A DNA stretch of 64,000 nucleotides, taken from NCBI GenBank assembly GCA_020091685.1, contig CM034597.1:938646-1002645 (forward strand). The letters run 5' to 3'. Position 1 is the first letter of the stretch, and each line of letters starts with the position of its first letter. The translations under genes were made by a program, and so were the position numbers. Below are positions 58,791-64,000 of this stretch, piece by piece. A model generated the notes under the pieces. It was not told where the DNA came from, did no database searches, and saw nothing but the letters and a program-made list of their open reading frames with translations. The stretch comes from Lutjanus erythropterus (Eukaryota > Chordata > Actinopteri > Lutjaniformes > Lutjanidae).

Positions 58791-59283
58791 TATTTTTATC
58801 CTCAACTAGGGGTTGGCAGTATACCCGTGACATCACTGCCACTGGTGCCATGCAACACAGAACTATCTAACTAATGAGATTTGTCAAATCAAGTCTTTTG
58901 GTGTTTTCAAAGTCATGTGGGACTACACTTTACTTTTTGTTAAACTTCATACTGCAGCAGCTCTGCTGGTTTTGTTGTTAAATTAAAGTCCCTCTGCCGT
59001 GCAGGTCTGTGCATCTGCTGCTGTTGTATGCAAATCTACTGACAGATGTGCCCTGTGCTGCCCTGACTACTGTACTGATGTTTATATACTTTGGGTTTTC
59101 TACCAAATAAATGTAGCTGAGATGCCCAATCCAGCTCTTGTCTAACTCATCATAGTGAATCAAGTGAATCATATTACATCCACTAATTAACCTACATCAT
59201 GGGACAGACTACTCCTATTTTTAAATGTATTTGTATATTAGTGATTTATTTTTTTTGCCTAGTTGCTTTTATCAAAAAAAAAA
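58791..59283. other. Unassigned
   Basis: An actaggggttggcagtat motif at 58806 resembles a hAT-like end, but no partner was found. The rest is unremarkable. Confidence 0.4.
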
Positions 59284-60016
59284 TTGTCTCTTTCCCCACC
59301 ATTGACAAAATATTCTGTCAACTGCTGTTTTCATTGCCAGGCAGCAGGGGACGCTGTGATGCATCATCTGTCAAAAAATTGTCATGGAAGAAGAAAAGAA
59401 CCACAAGAATTGAAAAGAAGAAAAAGAAGATGTTCTGAGCATCAAAACATGCTGCAGATGCTCAGCTGCAGATCTGCGAGTCAGAGAGCACCACAGTTTG
59501 GACACAGAGCCCGGCCACAGAGCAGGATTTCTGGCGCTGCAGTCCCCAGACCTCTACAGCAGCCGGGACACAGCAAGGCCGCTCACACCACATCTCCTGG
59601 GACTCATGCTGCAGCTGGGGCACAGAGCACTCCAGCCCCTGGACCAATTAGACAGTGTCTCAGATGAGGGGTGGGGAACACACACCTATAATGTTAACCT
59701 CACTGGTGACAGTGATGTCACACACATAGTATGTCTCTTTCACAAAAACGTTGTTTTCCCCATTTTTTTGTCCAAAAAGTGGATTTTTTGAAGCAACCAA
59801 GCAACATTCAAGTGCTTATACAAAAATAATGAACGGAGCTTGAACAAAACAGTTTTTGTGCCTGAAACTAGAAGATCTGTTCTTTCTTTTGACATAATTC
59901 ATGTTAACATATTCATAGAACTGAATGGGCGTTTTGAATTCAGGGAATTTTGTCAACAATGCTGGCACTGGCTAGCAACATTTCAAAAAAGAAAACACTG
60001 GCAGACAAAGAGTTAA
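59284..60016. mobile_element. TTAA-flanked MITE (piggyBac-like), copy B
   Basis: The same family as 793-1475. The left target is mutated (ttgt at 59284-59287) before ctctttccccaccattg; the right end is intact (agagttaa, TTAA at 60013-60016). Shared interior blocks include gacagtgatgtcacaca and gaagatctgttctttcttt. A 134-codon plus-strand frame crosses it, open by chance. Confidence 0.75.
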
Positions 60017-60070
60017 AGATGCCACAACTTAAGATGAAACAGTATGAAAATTTCATACCAAGATTATAGT
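60017..60070. other. Spacer with the hAT target
   Basis: Short stretch between the MITE and the next hAT. It includes the first TSD copy, attatagt, at 60063-60070. Confidence 0.6.
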
Positions 60071-60973
60071 TAGGGAGGCAATAATCGATCGGCCAGAGAC
60101 CGGAACCAGCCGGTTTTCAGCGTGACCAGTCCTGACCAGTGACCAGCATCACATATCCGATTCTGTGCCAGTCATTGTCACACACGTGTTCTGCACGATG
60201 GTCACGTCATGCGAGCAGCAGACAAACTGACCATGATATCACCACAGGGCTGATAACAGCTACACACACTCTGACACTTGCTTACATGAAGTTGATGTCA
60301 GCGACAGATTCCAAGAACAGGATAAAGAGAAGACAGACAGTCTACAATGAGACAGAGCAGCTGACAATGTCGCAAAACAGCCGTAAACTATGTAGCTCTT
60401 CAGGCTAATGTTAGCCAGCAGCAGACTGCTGTTCACAGAGGGACAGTTAAAATCTCACCTCCTGTTCTGACTGAAGAATAAACAACCTGTGTTGATGTGT
60501 CTCCTCAAACATTTTCTCATCCAGACTCGTTTAACTTCTGTGTCTGTTTTTCTCACAGCAAAGTTTTACTGCAGCAAACTGTTGCACCACGTCAGTCTCC
60601 GGTTTGTTTATATTTGCTTCTACAGGAGGTCACGTGAAAGTGTGTCGCGCAAAATGAAAAAATATGATCTCGCAAGATTGTGTTCCACCTATTCATAATC
60701 TTAATATAACATTTTAATAAGGCCTGGCTGTAACCTGGAGGACTTTGGAGAAAATTTAAATAGTATTTAATGAATATTTAATAGTCAGTGTCTTATTACG
60801 AACATGCAATTTAAGTTTTACAAAAAAAGCTGCAAAAATGTTGTCAATGCTGTCAATTACAGTTCTTAGAAAGACTGAAAATGGAAATAGGCCAAAATCA
60901 GAATCCACAGGTCAGACCCTTAATAAATCGGAAATCAAAATTGGCCAAGAAAATTGAAATCGGTGCATCTCTA
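60071..60973 (+). mobile_element. hAT element R6, complete, perfect 8-bp TSD
   Basis: Begins tagggaggcaataatcgat and ends atcggtgcatctcta, an inverted match of the tagggatgcaccgat type. Flanked by attatagt at 60063-60070 and 60974-60981. A truncated relative lies at 32168-32560. Open frames inside (60139-60408, 60489-60698) show no transposase similarity. Confidence 0.9.
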
Positions 60974-61474
60974 ATTATAGTGACCAAAGTTATCATATCA
61001 TACATCATGTATTGTTAAAATTTGCTGAAACTGTTCAAAGTACTGATGCACACACTGAAATCATTTCACAGATTAAATGATTTGATAAAGCATGTCTTTT
61101 GTGATGTCAGTGTACAAAGCCACATTCTTCCTGTGCCTGTATCTGGCAGACTTTTGCAAATTTTGGTTGATGCTGGACAGTATTTACTTTGAGTTTCTCA
61201 AAGTGCTGTTATCAAATACAGTTTTACTGATAATTACAATTTTAAACAGTAATGGTAATCAATATATATAATATATAACCAGTAATTGTTTCATCTCTAT
61301 TCACATTGGTCACAGACATCAAAATAACACAAGCCACAGACAAACTGCAACAACAGAGGAACTAACCACCAGACATAAAATATGCCAGTACCCAAACTGT
61401 CCCTGCAGAGGAAGTGGACTCTCGTTCTCCATTTGCAAAAGAATCTCTTTAAAAAGTGCTCAACACAACAGCAA
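60974..61474. other. Unassigned
   Basis: No supportable feature; a short TA-rich tract lies near 61262-61280. Confidence 0.4.
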
Positions 61475-62074
61475 GGGTGGTCCTCAAGCTTGAGCTAACA
61501 GACCATGAAAAAGGCATGATGGTGGGTGTCTGATGATTGTGGAGCTGCTGGCGTGCTGCCGTTTCAAAGCAAGCGGTCTCAAAGGTGTACAATGAATGAA
61601 CCCACACACAAGACAGCTCATCAAAACATTGCTTTGTGGGTGATGGGCATCGACAGATAAATGTGAGAAACCTTGGGCTAAGGCCTTCACAAATACTGTA
61701 GCACTAGTGGTGGACTGAACTGCGCCACAACAAGTCCTCTCTGAACACACAATGCACTGCTGTCTTGGCTGTATACAAAAAGACAAAAAACAGAGCATCG
61801 CAATGGACAGTTGCTGTTTAGTAAAAGCTTGCCTGGTATGATGAATCCTAGTTCCAACTGCAGCGTCACAATGCTACACTTGTGCCCATCATGTAAACCT
61901 ACAACTCTGCATGGCACTGGGGAAGGTGCATTGGTTTTGGTTCAAAGTAGATCATTTAATACCTGTAGTTTGACATCTCGATTCCAGAACATGGCCATGT
62001 TTTATCCTCACAGGGAAGATGGGTACTTTGCACAAGGAAATGCTACCTGTCATATTGCCCTTTTCAACAAATAG
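61475..62074 (+). pseudogene. Tc1-like transposase pseudogene (third family)
   Basis: The plus strand starts LKLELTDHEKGMMVGV, the N-terminus of a Tc1-like transposase family with an LTDHEKG motif and a helix-turn-helix. A VSKVYNE-like piece of that region follows in another frame. After stops and a large internal deletion the frame resumes around 61890 as GEGALVLVQSRSFNT and ends DGYFAQGNATCHIALFNK. In the family the last block reads like Y-F-Q-Q-D-N-A-P-C-H; here the catalytic Asp position holds Gly. The first Asp block and the C-terminal Glu block are absent. Confidence 0.65.
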
Positions 62075-63264
62075 CCTATAATCACTAAAAATAAAATTTC
62101 TATTTGTGTTAGAGCCAATCTAACCAGCCATTAGCCATTACAAAGAACACAAAACATTGGGTTGTTCTTTGTATTTGAACTGTTTGATGGATGTTTGAAT
62201 GGATGTTGGAAAGGATAAGTGCTGAGGTGGAAAGAGATTTAAAATGCCAGTGAGACCAGACACCTGTCTTCCTTGTAGCAACAATCTGTTGCGCATCCTC
62301 TGGTTTATTTTCTGCTTTAGCACATAACCACAGTCAAACACTTGACTGAATTGCACATAATGCTCTCATTCATTTGCCCACTTTCTCTATATATCATGAA
62401 TCAGACAAGTTAGGAAGGTGAGTATAATGTTTAAATGTCAATAACTGGAAGAGAAATTCCTACTCACCAACACAGTCAGCAGTTGGAGCTAAAACAGTAG
62501 CTGAGACACACAACTCATGCAGGCAATCACAGCAATTTCAAAGCCTTAGCATTCAATTGCACTTCTCAACGAATCATAACTTTAAACTCAGTTAGATACA
62601 TCTAGTTGAACACACAGACATGTTACACATATTTGTAAATTCAGTGTGATTTACACTTTGCAATGATATCATAACATCATTATGCCAGTATCATCATCAG
62701 ATCAGTATTTTCTGTCAACATATTGTCATGCACGTTTTGAAGAATCATGTTAGAAAAGGTTGATGCAAATGATAAAATGTGAAAAAATCATTTAACTCAC
62801 ATGACTGATCTGATGTTTAAGCTCTGAGAGAAGAAGAGGAAGCTGTTTCAGCTCATGATCTCATGTTGAGATCAGCACACAGATCTATTAATACACCGAA
62901 GGATTGGCGCTGTCACACACAAGTCAGGAACACAGCCTCTGATTGATCCACAGACTCAACCCAAGGGATTTGGGATTGACAGTGGATGGCTAACAACATG
63001 CTAACAACACCAACAACTGTTTTCAAGATGGGAAAATGGACAAATAACTGCAGAAACATTCAGTGTTGGATTTATTTTACCACATCTCAAAAAAGACACT
63101 GTAGTTCAAGGCTGGATTCTAAAGCTTCTGAAAGGGATGTGTTTGCAGAGATGATGCTGTAAAGGTACAATGCTAGTGTTAGCTTAACCTTGATGTGTAC
63201 TGCTGTAGCCTATACTGCAAATTTCTGACAAAACTATGCTCTGCGTAGCCTCGTTTATTCTTCC
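62075..63264. other. Unassigned, 1.2 kb
   Basis: AT-rich DNA without recognisable features. Confidence 0.45.
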
Positions 63265-63410
63265 AACTAGGGGTGTGATGATTCACTCTTGTATCCTATG
63301 CATCAGGCTTTAATGGGTAAAATGCAAGTTCATTGATTCAGATGGCCTGTATTGGTAAAAAGACTAATGTGAATCAAAAAATGCAGCACTAGCACATTGA
63401 TACATCTCAT
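63265..63410 (+). mobile_element. hAT-like left-end fragment
   Basis: ctaggggtgtgatgattcac resembles the start of the caggggtgtaacgatac family of teleost hAT-like repeats. The right end is not visible. Confidence 0.4.
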
Positions 63411-64000
63411 TAGGACGCGCAAATGTTTCATTTTTGGCATCAACTGCCGCTGTAACTTTCCTGTTTCCTCTGTCCCCCTGCCTCTGACAACACCACTCTC
63501 ACTGAACACCTCCTGCCTCATTCACACAAACCAAGCGCTCCCCCAATAAGTTTGGGTTTTATAAGAAAGATGGGAAACACTACTGCAAATCATTTATGCA
63601 AAATGACAGAGGAGTACAGAGCCACAAGTCTGACCCACAGAAAAGTCATGTCACTGGGAGAGAAGGTACCATGGAGCATCACTGTTCCTCCACACTCCAC
63701 TTCCTGGACATGGTCAGATCAAACCCACAGCAATCTATATGGAACAGAGCAGCATATCATCTCACTGCAAAAATGCATTTTAAATTATTATTTTAAAATT
63801 TTCAAGTTTGTTCACAGATTTAGGCTACAGTATCTCATTTACACATGAGACTCATAATAAGATGTTAACACCACTGTCATGTCCCCTTCTCTCTGTCTCT
63901 GTCTGTTACTATATTTAGTAAAACTATTTCTTCTTGCAGCTAATAGCACTCAACAAATATAGCATGAATAGAATCAAAATGTAAAGATTCACATATTGCA
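63411..64000. other. Unassigned
   Basis: No supportable feature. A 98-codon plus-strand frame from 63552 has no recognisable similarity, and a shifted frame overlaps it. Confidence 0.4.

Noticed and set aside
59263-59667. 134-codon plus-strand frame
   Set aside because: It crosses the boundary of the TTAA MITE at 59284. The related copy at 793 does not preserve the frame.
1-64000. Bacterial-type systems (operons, CRISPR arrays, prophage, toxin-antitoxin pairs)
   Set aside because: The sequence is clearly vertebrate nuclear DNA: spliced-exon signals, SINEs and Tc1/hAT elements, with no compact gene blocks or regularly spaced repeats.

Overview
This window looks like AT-rich nuclear DNA from a ray-finned fish, probably a percomorph teleost. 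The evidence is the repeat content: V-SINE copies with the conserved central domain, a second tRNA-derived SINE, several Tc1/mariner families, many hAT-type elements with 8-bp target-site duplications (TSDs), TTAA-flanked miniature elements, Penelope-like (PLE) fragments, and L1-like and L2-like LINE debris. There are no prokaryotic operons, rRNA genes, CRISPR arrays or functional tRNA genes. Most long open frames lie in repeats or low-complexity DNA and are not genes.

The best host-gene signal is on the minus strand at the left. Three exons at 5100-5286, 4863-4926 and 4200-4401 have good splice sites and compatible phases. They are followed by a plausible terminal exon (stop at 4033-4035) and an AATAAA about 250 nt beyond it. 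I cannot name the protein. Possible upstream exons of the same or another minus-strand gene are at 18051-18140 and 32803-32863. A separate weak two-exon candidate lies at 44744-44809 and about 44460-44520. If the left gene is real, much of the window is its introns.

Region by region: 0.6-1.6 kb is a dispersed repeat split by a TTAA element. 3.7-5.3 kb is the gene 3' end. 6.5-8.1 kb holds a partial copy of one exon, an L2 fragment and an older hAT-like repeat carrying a V-SINE. 9.7-11 kb is a TTAA element hit by two neighbouring hATs. 12-14.6 kb holds decayed Tc1/mariner copies. 19-28 kb is a dense nest: an L1 tail with hAT and SINE insertions, then a PLE endonuclease fragment split by a Tc1 that itself carries two hATs. 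28-37.7 kb holds more hAT, foldback and SINE copies, including a hAT inserted in an older hAT-like element. 37.7-51 kb is mostly unassigned. 51-62 kb holds another TTAA element, a four-level nest (PLE, hAT, TIR element, SINE), two more DNA elements and a Tc1 transposase pseudogene.

Several insertions can be proved within the window because an uninterrupted paralogue of the target is also present. No element appears able to move by itself: every transposase, reverse transcriptase or endonuclease trace carries frameshifts, stops or deletions. I see no convincing new biological system. The most interesting items are the unidentified gene, the copy of its exon in its own intron, and the datable nests of insertions.
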